Source: a virus
Virus record (IMG/VR): IMGVR_UViG_3300042923_000801
Location: 1-24,266 of that record
DNA: 24,266 nt
Direction: 5' to 3' (one strand)
In this document: positions 1 to 8,843 of the stretch, one piece after another
Layout: the number at the start of each line of letters is the position of its first letter
How positions within the stretch are numbered: position 1 is the first letter of the stretch
The notes under the pieces: generated by a model
Database searches by the model: none
Told to the model about the DNA's origin: nothing
Seen by the model: only the letters and a program-made list of their open reading frames with translations
Made by a program: the position numbers and the translations under genes

Positions 1-1650
1 ACCTTTACCCTCATTAGAACCAGCAGAACGGGTTATATCGTTTGAATCGCTAATTTGATTTCCAATATCTTCTGATTTTGGTCTTCCGGCATTATCGGAA
101 CCTTTGCTTGACTGAGTAAATGACGTTTGTGGTGCTATTAATAAATCAGTTATTCCGCTAATTTTATTATCAATAAGCAAATTTTCATGCTGCCATGGTT
201 CTGAACCTAGAGCAGATAAAACTCTACCTATTTGACCGCCATGGTCTAATAATTTAAATGCATTAGTTATGTCCTCGTCCAATTTATAATTAGACCTCCG
301 AAGGAATCTAATCGCAAAGTTATATTTACCAGAAATTAGACCAAGCTGATAATTTATAAATCTTTCAAATTGATTATACATATGTTCAAACATAAGATAA
401 TCTGTATGTATACTATTTGTAATTCCAACAGCAGATTTAGTGGAATCTCCAAATATAGCAGGACTTAACCCAGAAGATTCATAAAATGTCTTTGCCCCTA
501 ATCCAATAATATTATTGAAGTTTTGAGAGTTATCAAATTTTACTTGTTCAAGGTGCATAGGAGAGGACATAATTCCAGTACCAGATGGAGCCTGACCTTG
601 AGCTATAGCTGTATAGTTAATAGCATCTTTAGCTAACATTGTTGGTTTACCATCTTTATCCTTTGGTATTTCAAGATATAATAACTGAAACGTTTGCAAC
701 TGAGCTTTTAACTTTAGCAAGTCTTGATAATCTTCAACTTCTAACGCATTCTTTAGTACTCCGCTGAATGGAGGAATCATTTCTGGTCTATTATCATCAA
801 ATTTAAATACAACCGAATCATCAATAGGCATTCTCTTATAAGGATTCATTTGATTGTCAAATTTTCCTTCAGGCGTAATAAAATCTGAATACCAATCATA
901 AAATTCGGGAGCAAACCCCCTAATAGAATCTGGGAATTGATAGAAGAAAGACATATTCATAGAATAAGTGTATCCTAAAGCGTCTGTTCTACCATTTATA
1001 TAAACATAATCATCTGGCATTGACTGCAAATAATCACTCGTGTCCCCATGTCTTAGGTAATAATATTTCCCACCAGATCTTGATACATCTATCATCACAT
1101 TTGACAATTGTTCTTTGATCCTAAATCTCCTTAACCATTCATTGTTCTTTGATTTTTGTTTTTTATATAAATCAATTTCTTTTTTATCAAATGTAGTTGG
1201 AGGATTGATTGGAATTAATTCATAGTCAAAATTCAATATGTTTGCTACATAATAAATCATTCTAGTATAAAATTCGCAAGCATCAGATAGCCAGTTTGAT
1301 GTTTGTTGCAATTGCTTTTCAAAATACCTTGGATTATTAAGCCAATTCATTACGTCTTTAATGGTTGGCTTACCAGAACTAGTATTAAACCGTTTCATTG
1401 CATTATTCGCATAAATAGGATTATAATAACCAGATCCACTCGACTGACTCATAATGCTTTCCATTACTTTTGCATAAGTAGTAACATATTGATTTGCAAA
1501 TCTTTCTGCTTCGGCATAGTAATTATATTCTGAAGAAAACGATGATTGTGGCTGTTCTGATTGCGGAGTCGGAGCAATTGGAACTTCATTTATTTGTGAA
1601 ACTATTTGTTTTGGCTTATTTTTTGAACCAATTGGTCTTGACATCTGAAT
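1..1650 (-). CDS. Phage portal protein, C-terminus beyond window edge
   Basis: The frame stays open from position 1650 to the window edge, giving about 550 residues; the 3' end is missing. Portal proteins form the dodecameric ring at the capsid vertex through which DNA is packaged. Support: it lies directly downstream of TerL on the same strand. It also has a portal-like core, with aromatic-rich helices, a segment KTFYESSGLSPAIFGDSTKS, and a following long helix region (FEHMYNQFERFINYQLG). The N-terminus is a Pro/Gln/Ser-rich disordered tail. Start choice: a strong AGGAGG at 1658-1663 lies 7 nt before an in-frame ATT (1650-1648) but 13 nt before the first ATG (1644-1642), so ATT fits better. 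ATG 1644 is the conservative alternative. An ATAAATATAACA promoter lies about 80 bp upstream. Portal assignment is by context and general resemblance, not a specific motif. Confidence 0.8.
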   Translation of the reverse strand, partial: MQMSRPIGSKNKPKQIVSQINEVPIAPTPQSEQPQSSFSSEYNYYAEAERFANQYVTTYAKVMESIMSQSSGSGYYNPIYANNAMKRFNTSSGKPTIKDVMNWLNNPRYFEKQLQQTSNWLSDACEFYTRMIYYVANILNFDYELIPINPPTTFDKKEIDLYKKQKSKNNEWLRRFRIKEQLSNVMIDVSRSGGKYYYLRHGDTSDYLQSMPDDYVYINGRTDALGYTYSMNMSFFYQFPDSIRGFAPEFYDWYSDFITPEGKFDNQMNPYKRMPIDDSVVFKFDDNRPEMIPPFSGVLKNALEVEDYQDLLKLKAQLQTFQLLYLEIPKDKDGKPTMLAKDAINYTAIAQGQAPSGTGIMSSPMHLEQVKFDNSQNFNNIIGLGAKTFYESSGLSPAIFGDSTKSAVGITNSIHTDYLMFEHMYNQFERFINYQLGLISGKYNFAIRFLRRSNYKLDEDITNAFKLLDHGGQIGRVLSALGSEPWQHENLLIDNKISGITDLLIAPQTSFTQSSKGSDNAGRPKSEDIGNQISDSNDITRSAGSNEGKG

Positions 1651-1731
1651 AAATCGACCTCCTTTCATATTATTTTTTTGTAATGTTTATTAAAATAAAA
1701 ATATATAAATTTATTTTAATTGATTTCCAAA

Positions 1732-1743
1732 TGTTATATTTAT
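1732..1743 (-). promoter_or_regulatory. Phage promoter motif ATAAATATAACA (portal)
   Basis: Exact copy of the 12-mer repeated through the window, between the TerL stop and the portal start, pointing into the portal gene. It lets the portal be transcribed separately from TerL. The rest of the 131-bp gap is very AT-rich with no other feature. Confidence 0.75.
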
Positions 1744-1781
1744 ATAGTAAATAAATTATTTTAAATTTATATAGATTTATT

Positions 1782-3653
1782 TTAATGCCTAAATAAGTTA
1801 CTAAATGCGTTAGTTGGAGTAGAGGAGTTTGATATACCTGTTGAGATAAAATAATCCGAATAGTCTGATACTACAGGTTTATACACCATTTGACCTCTTC
1901 TTAATGAGGCCAGATAAAAACAAAGTAAACCAAATACAAAGACATGATCATCATGCATTGTTTTCTTATCTGGTGGATAATCATATTTGATATTTCCTGC
2001 ATTTGTATATTTACACATAGTTATGATTTGTGTTTTCATTACTTCAATTTGAGCCAAAGACAATTCTTCTTCAGTAGTTAAAATATGTTTATGTTCATTT
2101 CCTTCATCGTCAATATTCAATATATATCCATTGTTATCATACTCCGCTGGAAACGTAACTACGCCAAGCTTTACCATTTTTTCTACCGCATCAAATATTT
2201 CGTTTCTATGTGCTCTAGGATCTACTAATTTCATTATATCTATTGCTTCTGGATATGAATCAATTGCCGTTTCATTAGCTTTATGAGACTTATCTATTAT
2301 TCCTTTATGCGTTTCTCCGTCTTTCCCTTCCCAATTTTCAAGCATATAATCAGCTACGCCACCAATCATTTGCCCACCAGCTCCAGAATCACAAATCACT
2401 GCCTTAATATTTTCATAATCAAGCCTCTGTTTATCATTTCCATTATAATCTAATAACATATCTTGAAATTTCTTTACCTGATCAGGAATTCTTAATGGGG
2501 TTTTCTTTTTTGTTGATATATCCACTAAACTAACCGCATTATGTAAATCCATACACCACCCCTTTTCAGGATCTTGAAAAAATTCCGCTATAGCTATAAC
2601 ACTATTATCATTTAATCTTGCTGAGTCCCAAGCTAAAGCAAATATTCTGTTTCCAGTATCATTACACAACAATGGGGGTCTGCGTTTTGTATGTTGCATT
2701 AAATCTCTTCTTGTTAAAATTTGACCTTCATGAGTATCGGCACTAAACTTATTATATAATTCTCTTAATGCTTTTTCTCTATTATCTCCCATAGCTTTAT
2801 CTACTTTATCTTGAGAAATAAGCGGTGGATAAATTTCGCCATTAAATTTTGCTTTCATAACTAAATCTATATTATAGTTACATACAAAATATTTTTGATC
2901 ACCCATTATCATTCTTTCCGAAAAATATTTGAATTTTTTATAAAATTCGGAAGAAGTATCACTTGCAGATGATGCATATAATAACTGCCTTGGAATTCCT
3001 TTAGGTTCTAATGTAATATCTATATTTCCACCCAATTTAAAATTTTCATCTTGGTTAACAAAGTTCTCCGCTTGAACAAAAAGTTCATCAGAAAACCAAC
3101 CTGCCTCATCAAAGCAAACTAAATTTGCTCTCTTACCTTTAATATTTGTTACATCTGAATTTAATGTATTAATTTCCGCACCATTAAATAAAGAGCAGGT
3201 AAACGAAGCTGGATTATGAACAAATCCATCAGAAGTAGCTCCATTCTTTTTTAATTCATTAAAAAATACATCTGTACTTCCAGTAAATGATTCTATTTCT
3301 TTTTTTGAAATCTTCTCAATTTTTTTAAAAACTTCTTTTGCTTGATCTCCGGTATTTCCTAAAAAGTATGTAACATGAAAAGGAAATAACATGCTTCTCA
3401 TCATTGTATAAATAGCTAATTTTGTAGTTTTACCAGCGTTTCTTGATTCAAGCCATAATACAAAGTCTTTAACCCATGAATTATACATTGCATATTTCTG
3501 CATATCCAATAATTCTATTCCCATAAATCTACTTGCAAATTCTATTGGATATTTTCTTCCCCATTGAATAACTGTCGTATATTTATCATAAGTCTCAAGT
3601 TTTCTCTGAGATATTTCTTTGTGCGAAGGTTTGTTTATAACGGTAATAGCCAT
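1782..3653 (-). CDS. terL: Terminase large subunit (ATPase/nuclease)
   Basis: This 623-aa protein is the packaging motor that cuts concatemeric DNA and pumps it through the portal. The N-terminal ATPase has a Walker A of the terminase type (ESRNAGKT, residues 69-76) and a Walker B (LVCFDEAGWF, acidic pair D182-E183). The C-terminal RNase H-like nuclease has spaced acidic residues: AWDSAR (D343), VICDSG (D422) and MHDDH (D568-D569). Its length is normal for the family. The ATG overlaps the upstream stop codon (TAATG), and GGAGG lies inside the end of the preceding gene, so the two are probably translationally coupled. The portal gene follows, the classic terminase-portal order. No truncation or missing catalytic residue is visible. 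Confidence 0.95.
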   Translation of the reverse strand: MAITVINKPSHKEISQRKLETYDKYTTVIQWGRKYPIEFASRFMGIELLDMQKYAMYNSWVKDFVLWLESRNAGKTTKLAIYTMMRSMLFPFHVTYFLGNTGDQAKEVFKKIEKISKKEIESFTGSTDVFFNELKKNGATSDGFVHNPASFTCSLFNGAEINTLNSDVTNIKGKRANLVCFDEAGWFSDELFVQAENFVNQDENFKLGGNIDITLEPKGIPRQLLYASSASDTSSEFYKKFKYFSERMIMGDQKYFVCNYNIDLVMKAKFNGEIYPPLISQDKVDKAMGDNREKALRELYNKFSADTHEGQILTRRDLMQHTKRRPPLLCNDTGNRIFALAWDSARLNDNSVIAIAEFFQDPEKGWCMDLHNAVSLVDISTKKKTPLRIPDQVKKFQDMLLDYNGNDKQRLDYENIKAVICDSGAGGQMIGGVADYMLENWEGKDGETHKGIIDKSHKANETAIDSYPEAIDIMKLVDPRAHRNEIFDAVEKMVKLGVVTFPAEYDNNGYILNIDDEGNEHKHILTTEEELSLAQIEVMKTQIITMCKYTNAGNIKYDYPPDKKTMHDDHVFVFGLLCFYLASLRRGQMVYKPVVSDYSDYFISTGISNSSTPTNAFSNLFRH

Positions 3654-4774
3654 TATTTACATCCCTCCAATTCTTGTCTTAATGCTTTATTAGATATTTT
3701 CAATAATCTGATTTCTTCTTCAAATTTTGTTATTTTGTTCTGGTAATCATCTATAATTTCGGCTTGATTAGCAACCATTCTAGCATAATCATCAGATGTG
3801 AAATTCAACTCTTCAAATAAAGCTTTTGCATTATCTTTAGCAATTTCTTTATACGATTCTGACATTTTAATTTCAACTACATTTACTTTTATTTCTTCAA
3901 ACCCATTTTCACTCATTTCTTTCATTATATTAGTAAGTGTATTGCTTCCCTTATTCCCTTTACCACTTGATTTTGCAGAAATACCATTTTCATTAGCCGA
4001 AGAATTTATTGTTCTTGATAATTTATCTTTTATATCCGTGAGAGACTTTATAAGCGAATTATCTGGAAGTTTTTGTTTAAACTCGCTATTGATTAATCTA
4101 TCTACATTATCTAATTGGAGCGTAGTTTTAACTAAGGCGATTACACATTGTAACTTATGAGGATCTTCTACAACATCATCTGTTAAATAATCTGCTAAAG
4201 TATTAAACAAAAATTTTCTATTTGAATCAGTATAATTTTCATCGTCAAAACAATCATAGCCTACCGTTTGAAGTACATATAATTTATTTTTTCTATCGGA
4301 TGCTTTCCATTTACTTTCTTCTTCGGATAAATTTGCATTATAGTCATCCTCTTGTTCAGTATTATCTCTTATTTTATTGACTAAATAAGTTGTAAAATTT
4401 TTTGCTTTATATTGTGTTCCGTTTAGTAATTTACTATAATTCCCATAAGAAAAATTTGCATTGTCTTTGATTTTATCATATAGCTCATCTGAAAAATACA
4501 CATCTAAATAATGACATAATATAATTAAGGCAATTTTTTCGTCTTTATATTTAATTTTCATGTCATCAAAAATTTCATTAGCGCAATCACAGCAAATGTG
4601 AGTATATAATTCGTTCGCCGTAAATAATGGACTTGTTTTCGACATAAAGAAAAAACTTTTAGGATCTGTTTTCGTTTTTCCACACCTAGTACATTTATAA
4701 ATTGAAGCAGATGCATCTGAGCTACTTACAATTCTTTTTGAATTAGGTGATTTTGGTTTAGTATTAGCCGTAAT
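3653..4774 (-). CDS. Zn-ribbon and coiled-coil protein, AUU start; possible small terminase
   Basis: 373 aa if started at ATT 4774-4772. The first ATG (4645) lies 43 codons downstream and would remove half of a zinc ribbon made of C28xxC31 and C61xxC64. No ATG, GTG or TTG occurs in the frame between the upstream TGA and that ATG, while AAAGGGG stands 6 nt before ATT. Initiation at AUU is therefore the best reading. The middle is helical and unrecognised; the last 40 residues are heptad-like (coiled coil). It overlaps TerL by one base and occupies the usual place of the small terminase subunit, which binds DNA and regulates TerL, so it may be that or another packaging DNA-binding protein. That role is inferred from position and zinc ribbon only. 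Confidence 0.85.
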   Translation of the reverse strand: MTANTKPKSPNSKRIVSSSDASASIYKCTRCGKTKTDPKSFFFMSKTSPLFTANELYTHICCDCANEIFDDMKIKYKDEKIALIILCHYLDVYFSDELYDKIKDNANFSYGNYSKLLNGTQYKAKNFTTYLVNKIRDNTEQEDDYNANLSEEESKWKASDRKNKLYVLQTVGYDCFDDENYTDSNRKFLFNTLADYLTDDVVEDPHKLQCVIALVKTTLQLDNVDRLINSEFKQKLPDNSLIKSLTDIKDKLSRTINSSANENGISAKSSGKGNKGSNTLTNIMKEMSENGFEEIKVNVVEIKMSESYKEIAKDNAKALFEELNFTSDDYARMVANQAEIIDDYQNKITKFEEEIRLLKISNKALRQELEGCK

Positions 4775-4800
4775 ACACAGCCCCTTTCATATAATAATCA

Positions 4801-4825
4801 GTACTACAAAATAGGAGAGTAGTAC
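4801..4825 (-). repeat. Hairpin containing a 16-nt element shared with the tRNA trailer
   Basis: GTACTAC (4801-4807) and GTAGTAC (4819-4825) form a perfect 7-bp stem around an 11-nt loop. On the minus strand the loop contains CUCCU, an anti-Shine-Dalgarno-like sequence. The 16 nt CAAAATAGGAGAGTAG (4807-4822, plus-strand reading) recur exactly at 10580-10595. Both copies lie just 5' of a leftward gene. Function unknown. Confidence 0.6.
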
Positions 4826-4832
4826 AAAATAA

Positions 4833-4858
4833 ATTCCGTAGCTGTGACACCACGGAAT
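4833..4858 (-). terminator. Intrinsic terminator after the antirepressor-like gene
   Basis: ATTCCGT/ACGGAAT 7-bp stem with a 12-nt loop. On the minus strand it is followed by a T-rich tail (TTTATTTTG), 9 nt after the stop codon of the 4867-5658 gene. Confidence 0.65.
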
Positions 4859-4866
4859 CCAATGTT

Positions 4867-5658
4867 TTATTTATTTGGTAATTGTTTTATATATTTGTTT
4901 TTAAGATGTTCTTCTATTTGTTTATATGTAAATCCCAATGCTATAAGAGCAGTAATAATAGTTTCAGCTTCTTCAATATTTTTTAATTCCTGTTCACTAA
5001 AACTATCTCTCAATGCGTCATTGGTTTTTACTTTTCTTTCTTCCTTTAATTGTTTTGCTTCTTTATTAAAAAGTATTCTATACAACATATTTGTGTATGT
5101 AGGATAAGCAAATTGTTTATGTTTTGTGTTTGGTATATATTTTGCAATAGCTGAAGTCATTCGCTTTCTTTCAATTATTCCTACTTCTCTTTGAATTGCC
5201 CATTGTTTTCTATCAAATTTAGCATCATTTTCAAGGTTAAGCAAATAATTTCTTACCTTTGTAGCCATTGCACTACCAGTCATAATCATTCCGATACGAA
5301 GTAATGCTCTTTTATTCATCAATGTTAAACTAGGCGTCCTATTATCAAACTCTCCCTCACCGTGAAGGAGAGTTACTTCTGACTTAAAAATTTTAAGTTC
5401 TTCGCCACGAATCACCCATACATCATCAAGAAATTCTTCTTTGTTTCTTGTAATAATCGTATCAACAGACTTTTTAGTAGATTCATAAAAATTAGATGCT
5501 TGATCCAAACTTAAAACCATATCATTTGTTAAATATGGAATTGCCTTCATTTTATCTAAAAAATCATATTCTATATTTTCGATAGTTTCATTTCTTAATG
5601 ATTTACTCTCGGTATAAATTAACGTTTTATTTGTCTCATTGTTTCCCATTTTATTCAT
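4867..5658 (-). CDS. Phage antirepressor-like DNA-binding protein
   Basis: 263 aa. The N-terminal half resembles the ORF6N/Rha-type module of phage regulators: a helix-turn-helix-like stretch (residues about 40-70, LSLDQASNFYESTKKSVDTI) and a TLMNKRALLRIGMIMTGS segment. The C-terminal half (YPTYTNMLYRILF, AKQLKEER, LRDSFSEQELKNIEEAE) resembles the C-terminal domain that follows KilA-N/ORF6N-type modules in antirepressors. Such proteins switch phage development or inactivate a repressor. GGGAGG lies 7 nt before the ATG. A near-exact phage promoter ends only 16 nt upstream of the start and a strong hairpin-plus-U-tract lies about 190 nt further up, so expression may be gated. A terminator follows. 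The family is recognised by resemblance only; the target is unknown. Confidence 0.7.
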   Translation of the reverse strand: MNKMGNNETNKTLIYTESKSLRNETIENIEYDFLDKMKAIPYLTNDMVLSLDQASNFYESTKKSVDTIITRNKEEFLDDVWVIRGEELKIFKSEVTLLHGEGEFDNRTPSLTLMNKRALLRIGMIMTGSAMATKVRNYLLNLENDAKFDRKQWAIQREVGIIERKRMTSAIAKYIPNTKHKQFAYPTYTNMLYRILFNKEAKQLKEERKVKTNDALRDSFSEQELKNIEEAETIITALIALGFTYKQIEEHLKNKYIKQLPNK

Positions 5659-5674
5659 GGCAAAACCTCCCTGA

Positions 5675-5686
5675 TTTTATATTTAT
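5675..5686 (-). promoter_or_regulatory. Near-exact phage promoter (11/12) before the antirepressor-like gene
   Basis: Minus strand ATAAATATAAAA matches the 12-mer at 11 positions. The ribosome binding site GGGAGG begins 5 nt after it and the ATG only 16 nt after it. The start of transcription must therefore lie at or just after the motif if this copy is used. The upstream 5690-5850 stretch holds hairpins (e.g. GGATTAA/TTAATCC at 5696-5712) but no gene. Confidence 0.55.
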
Positions 5687-5849
5687 AATTATCAAGGATT
5701 AACTTTTAATCCGTAGCATCTATCACTATTTAATAGACGGTAAAAGCGGTATTTTCTCATCTCTCCGCAAGTTTTCTCTGTTATTTGCGTTTTGGTAACC
5801 CGGACACGCTCCGATCAATATTTAGTTGTAGTAATGCATAAAATGCATC

Positions 5850-5881
5850 AAAAAAGACCTATAGCTACGACACTATAAGTC
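5850..5881 (-). terminator. Intrinsic terminator or attenuator, minus strand
   Basis: GACTTATAG/CTATAGGTC pairs over 9 bp (one G-U) with an 8-nt loop, followed by six T on the minus strand. It lies 40 nt after the stop of the acidic protein gene but also about 33 nt downstream of the promoter at 5914-5925. It can thus act as that gene's terminator or as an attenuator for the antirepressor-like gene. Confidence 0.75.
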
Positions 5882-5913
5882 ATTAAAAACACAATAAAAA
5901 CCTTAATTTATCG

Positions 5914-5925
5914 TGTTATATTTAT
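5914..5925 (-). promoter_or_regulatory. Phage promoter motif ATAAATATAACA overlapping a stop codon
   Basis: Exact 12-mer. Its first bases overlap the TAA of the upstream gene (5922-5924), the same arrangement as at 15017-15028. It points toward the antirepressor-like gene, through the hairpin at 5850-5881. Confidence 0.7.
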
Positions 5926-6383
5926 TCATTACTATCTAAATCGTAATCACACATAAAATATTCAACGTCTGTTTCATACATTACGGATGAAGCAATTATT
6001 TCTTCAGGACAATCAATATCTAAATATAATTTATCGCATTGCAGCATTGGATAATTATCATCTTCGTCTAAAGCTTTTTCAATATTGAAATGTATGTCAC
6101 CATCTTCAAAAACTAAAGAAGCAACATACACATCTTCATAATCAATTGAATCTAAATTTATAAAATCCATTACAAAATCAAATTCTTTTATTGATGACAA
6201 TAAGCATACTGCTTTAATTAATTCTTCCATAGTATCGGAGTATCCAACCAACGAGATAGTAGTGGTGTCTTCTCCGATTTTTACGTTTTCTCTATTCTTA
6301 TAATCCAATGCAGTAATCGCATCGTCAGCTAAACTCATAACAGAGTCGTAAGCTATTACATTACTTTCAAATTCTATATCCAT
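5922..6383 (-). CDS. Acidic hypothetical protein
   Basis: 153 aa from ATG 6383; a longer reading from a TTG at 6404 would lack a ribosome binding site. AAGGATGGTG lies upstream, with the GGTG part 6 nt before the ATG. The protein is very rich in Asp and Glu, has no membrane segment and no motif I recognise, and ends in an acidic tail (DYDLDSNE). Such acidity would suit a protein that binds a basic partner or mimics DNA, but nothing shows this directly. It follows the GIY-YIG gene by about 100 nt and precedes a promoter plus terminator. Confidence 0.75.
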   Translation of the reverse strand: MDIEFESNVIAYDSVMSLADDAITALDYKNRENVKIGEDTTTISLVGYSDTMEELIKAVCLLSSIKEFDFVMDFINLDSIDYEDVYVASLVFEDGDIHFNIEKALDEDDNYPMLQCDKLYLDIDCPEEIIASSVMYETDVEYFMCDYDLDSNE

Positions 6384-6480
6384 GGTTTTCACCATCCTTA
6401 ACAAATTTTAGTTTAGTACAAATGTGCGCTCGTCAGTTTTGTCTTTACCTTCTTCAAATATAATAAAAGAAGCAGTAGCA

Positions 6481-7464
6481 TCAAGAAGCATATTTAAATA
6501 TATACCCTTTAGTTTTATTTATTTTACCATTTAAACATAAACTAATTGATGCTACAGAAACTCCAGTTAATTTAGATGCTTCTTTTTGATCGTATGTACT
6601 AAATAAATAATCTAAGTTAATATTAAAGATTTTTATTGATTGTTTTTCTTTTATTTTGTCAATTATCTCAGATTTAACATGCCTTGAATAACTCCATATA
6701 AAACCTTTATGAAACAAACACTTCTCTTTGCAACACTTTATTACAGCAGATGGATCAAAGCCATATTTAGTAGTTTCGTTAGAACTATCCCATTCTTTTA
6801 TTAATTCTCCATCGAAATTAAATTGATATATCTTTTTTGCTTGTGTGTTTTGGTTAATATAATCATTTAAATTAAATTCTTCAATTTCAGATTCATATAA
6901 CCAGATATATCCTTTATATGTTTTTCTTGTTTTGTTTAAACAAGTCCAAATTACTGATTGAATTATATTTAATTCTTTGCCAGCTCTTCTTGCACTTGAC
7001 CATAATTTTACTATATTACCATTCAAGTCGATTTGATAAACTGGAATAGATTCAAATTCATGCGCTTTAATATTTGCTTTCATAATTTCATATTTTTCAT
7101 CAGCGGTTTTATTTAATCTCGCTTGACTTATTTTTTTACCAAAATCAGGAGAAACATCTTTATCTTTACTTCCACCTAAATCTCGATTATATCCATTTTT
7201 ATATGTATTATATTTTGCTATATAAAATTTTTCTCTTTCATCTATACACATATAGTCACAATTTTCTATAATATAAAAGTTAAAATTTTTATTACCATAT
7301 TTATTCCATGCTCTTTGCAACTGTATATTGTAATGTTTGTTATTATTTAATTCAGATTTATGAGTTCTCCATCTTTGATTAATATCAATGCTTTGACCAA
7401 TATATTTTTTATTATTTATTAAATTTTCAATACAATAAATTCCACAAATCTTATTTTTAGCCAT
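6481..7464 (-). CDS. Free-standing GIY-YIG homing endonuclease with NUMOD1-like repeats
   Basis: 327 aa. GIY (residues 8-10) and YIG (21-23) begin the catalytic domain, followed by QRWRTH with the usual arginine, IIENC, and YNRDLGG at about residue 95. The C-terminal half has three repeats ending in KGYIWLYE, KGFIWSYS and KGYIFKYA, each preceded by a V/I-Y-Q/F-D/N-L/F-x-G start. This is the NUMOD1 DNA-binding layout of phage Seg-like and intron-encoded nucleases. These enzymes cut a homologous intergenic site so that their gene is copied into it. It sits alone between a terminator and the acidic gene, has GGAAGG before its ATG and no phage promoter of its own. No intron borders are visible, so it is probably free-standing. 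Confidence 0.93.
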   Translation of the reverse strand: MAKNKICGIYCIENLINNKKYIGQSIDINQRWRTHKSELNNNKHYNIQLQRAWNKYGNKNFNFYIIENCDYMCIDEREKFYIAKYNTYKNGYNRDLGGSKDKDVSPDFGKKISQARLNKTADEKYEIMKANIKAHEFESIPVYQIDLNGNIVKLWSSARRAGKELNIIQSVIWTCLNKTRKTYKGYIWLYESEIEEFNLNDYINQNTQAKKIYQFNFDGELIKEWDSSNETTKYGFDPSAVIKCCKEKCLFHKGFIWSYSRHVKSEIIDKIKEKQSIKIFNINLDYLFSTYDQKEASKLTGVSVASISLCLNGKINKTKGYIFKYAS

Positions 7465-7483
7465 TTATCATCCTTCCTTTGCA

Positions 7484-7512
7484 TAATAAAAGAGCGTAGA
7501 ATTGCTACGCTC
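7484..7512 (-). terminator. Intrinsic terminator after the metallophosphoesterase gene
   Basis: GAGCGTAG/CTACGCTC 8-bp stem with a 5-nt loop (7492-7512), then CTTTTATTAT on the minus strand. A second small hairpin (GTGGG/CCCAC) lies about 20 nt upstream, between this and the stop codon. Confidence 0.75.
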
Positions 7513-7556
7513 AGTGGAAGGTGGTGGGTAATTATCCCACAAATCCTTTTAAATAT

Positions 7557-8759
7557 TTAATTTAATTCAACAACGTAATAGGCTTTTACACCTTTATCTG
7601 TACAAACACATACCATTTGACTTGGCTTGCCACTTAGTCTCTTTTCAACCGTATAGTCATCACCACTGCCAGCAAGAGATCCGCCTCGAATGATTTTAAT
7701 TCCACCAATTTCATCAACTGAACATGTATGCAGATGCCCATATGTAATTGCATAAGGTTTAATTCCGGTCATTAATACTAAGTTAGCAACACCACTTTTA
7801 TTAAATCCATCGAAATCACCATGAACCCCGAAGTACGTTAATCCACGTATGTTCATTGTAGAAATAGAAGAGTCTATCTTGTCCTCAATTAGTTTGAAAT
7901 TTTGAATATGTTCCAATTTAGCCTTAACATACCAATCTACTAAAGAGTCGAGTCTTTCGTCGTGCAAAGCATCTTCTTTACGATCAATGCGAGAGTGATT
8001 TCCGGTCACACTTGACATATAAACGTTATTAAAACGCTTACTTAATTCATATATAAAAGAAGTGACCATTTCACTAGCAAGTTTAATCTGTTCAATGACA
8101 TTTTCCCTATTTGTTATTGCAAGTGCTTTGTGAATACTGTTTGAAATCAGATCGCCTTGTAAAGAAACAAAGGCATTTTCAGAATTATGAGTTTCTTGAA
8201 TATTTAATATCTCATCTAGATATTTATTTATTCTGTCTTTTGCAATATCAGAATTATAAACACCAAAAGCAGAAGAGAAGCATTGTCCAATATGTAAGTC
8301 ACTTAATATAATAAGTAAGTCGTTATTAGATTTGATATTTACTAAATTAGTGATAGAGTAATCAATTCTACCTTGATATTTAATTTCTTCTTCAAGTTTA
8401 TTAAGTTTTTCTTCAACTCTGCCATCAATGAAATTCATTTTCTGCCAAGCATTACGTTCATCTCTAAACTTAATTTTCATTCGTTCAAGTTCACGAGTTT
8501 GTACTTGTAATTCTTTAAAGTATTCATCTTCTTTAAAAGCATCAAAAACACCTGCTTCATAGAAATCTCTAGCATATTTTACAGCCTTCCGATGTCCAGA
8601 TTCACCTTTTACATCTTCTTCATCAACTTGAGCGTTAACAATAGGAGTTATTTCCTCCCAATTTTTATATTTACCTTGACGAATTAAATTGTCCATTCTC
8701 CAAACATATTTATAATAATTCTCTCCTGGTAATCTATTTAAATCGTTAATATTCACCAT
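7557..8759 (-). CDS. Calcineurin-like metallophosphoesterase
   Basis: About 400 aa. The C-terminal two-thirds carries the full set of metal-binding motifs: SDLHIG (about residue 155), GDLIS, GNHSR, GVHGD and GHLHT. It is therefore probably active as a two-metal phosphoesterase or nuclease. The N-terminal 140 residues are helical and highly charged (RELERMKIKFRDERNAWQK), perhaps a coiled-coil oligomerisation or DNA-binding part. Such proteins are common in phages; substrate unknown, with DNA or RNA ends (SbcD/MRE11-like) one option. The start is unclear: AAGGGA (8760-8765) touches ATG 8759, is 3 nt from GTG 8756 and 9 nt from ATT 8750; TTG 8768 precedes it. I chose the ATG without certainty. 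A terminator follows. Confidence 0.9.
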   Translation of the reverse strand: MVNINDLNRLPGENYYKYVWRMDNLIRQGKYKNWEEITPIVNAQVDEEDVKGESGHRKAVKYARDFYEAGVFDAFKEDEYFKELQVQTRELERMKIKFRDERNAWQKMNFIDGRVEEKLNKLEEEIKYQGRIDYSITNLVNIKSNNDLLIILSDLHIGQCFSSAFGVYNSDIAKDRINKYLDEILNIQETHNSENAFVSLQGDLISNSIHKALAITNRENVIEQIKLASEMVTSFIYELSKRFNNVYMSSVTGNHSRIDRKEDALHDERLDSLVDWYVKAKLEHIQNFKLIEDKIDSSISTMNIRGLTYFGVHGDFDGFNKSGVANLVLMTGIKPYAITYGHLHTCSVDEIGGIKIIRGGSLAGSGDDYTVEKRLSGKPSQMVCVCTDKGVKAYYVVELN

Positions 8760-8843
8760 TCCCTTCAAATTTTATTTGACATTTGTCTGTGGTTGCAGTA
8801 TTATTAATATGGATAAATATAGGCAATAGAATGCAATAAAAAA

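Noticed and set aside
1303-1533. Plus-strand open frame of 76 codons
   Set aside because: It lies antisense inside the portal gene, has no ribosome binding site and low-complexity composition. The same holds for the other antisense frames inside TerL, the beta-CASP gene, the RNA polymerase, the helicase and the 368-aa gene.
6481-7464. Group I intron around the GIY-YIG gene
   Set aside because: The flanking genes are complete and no split reading frame or intron core can be seen, so a free-standing endonuclease is the better reading.
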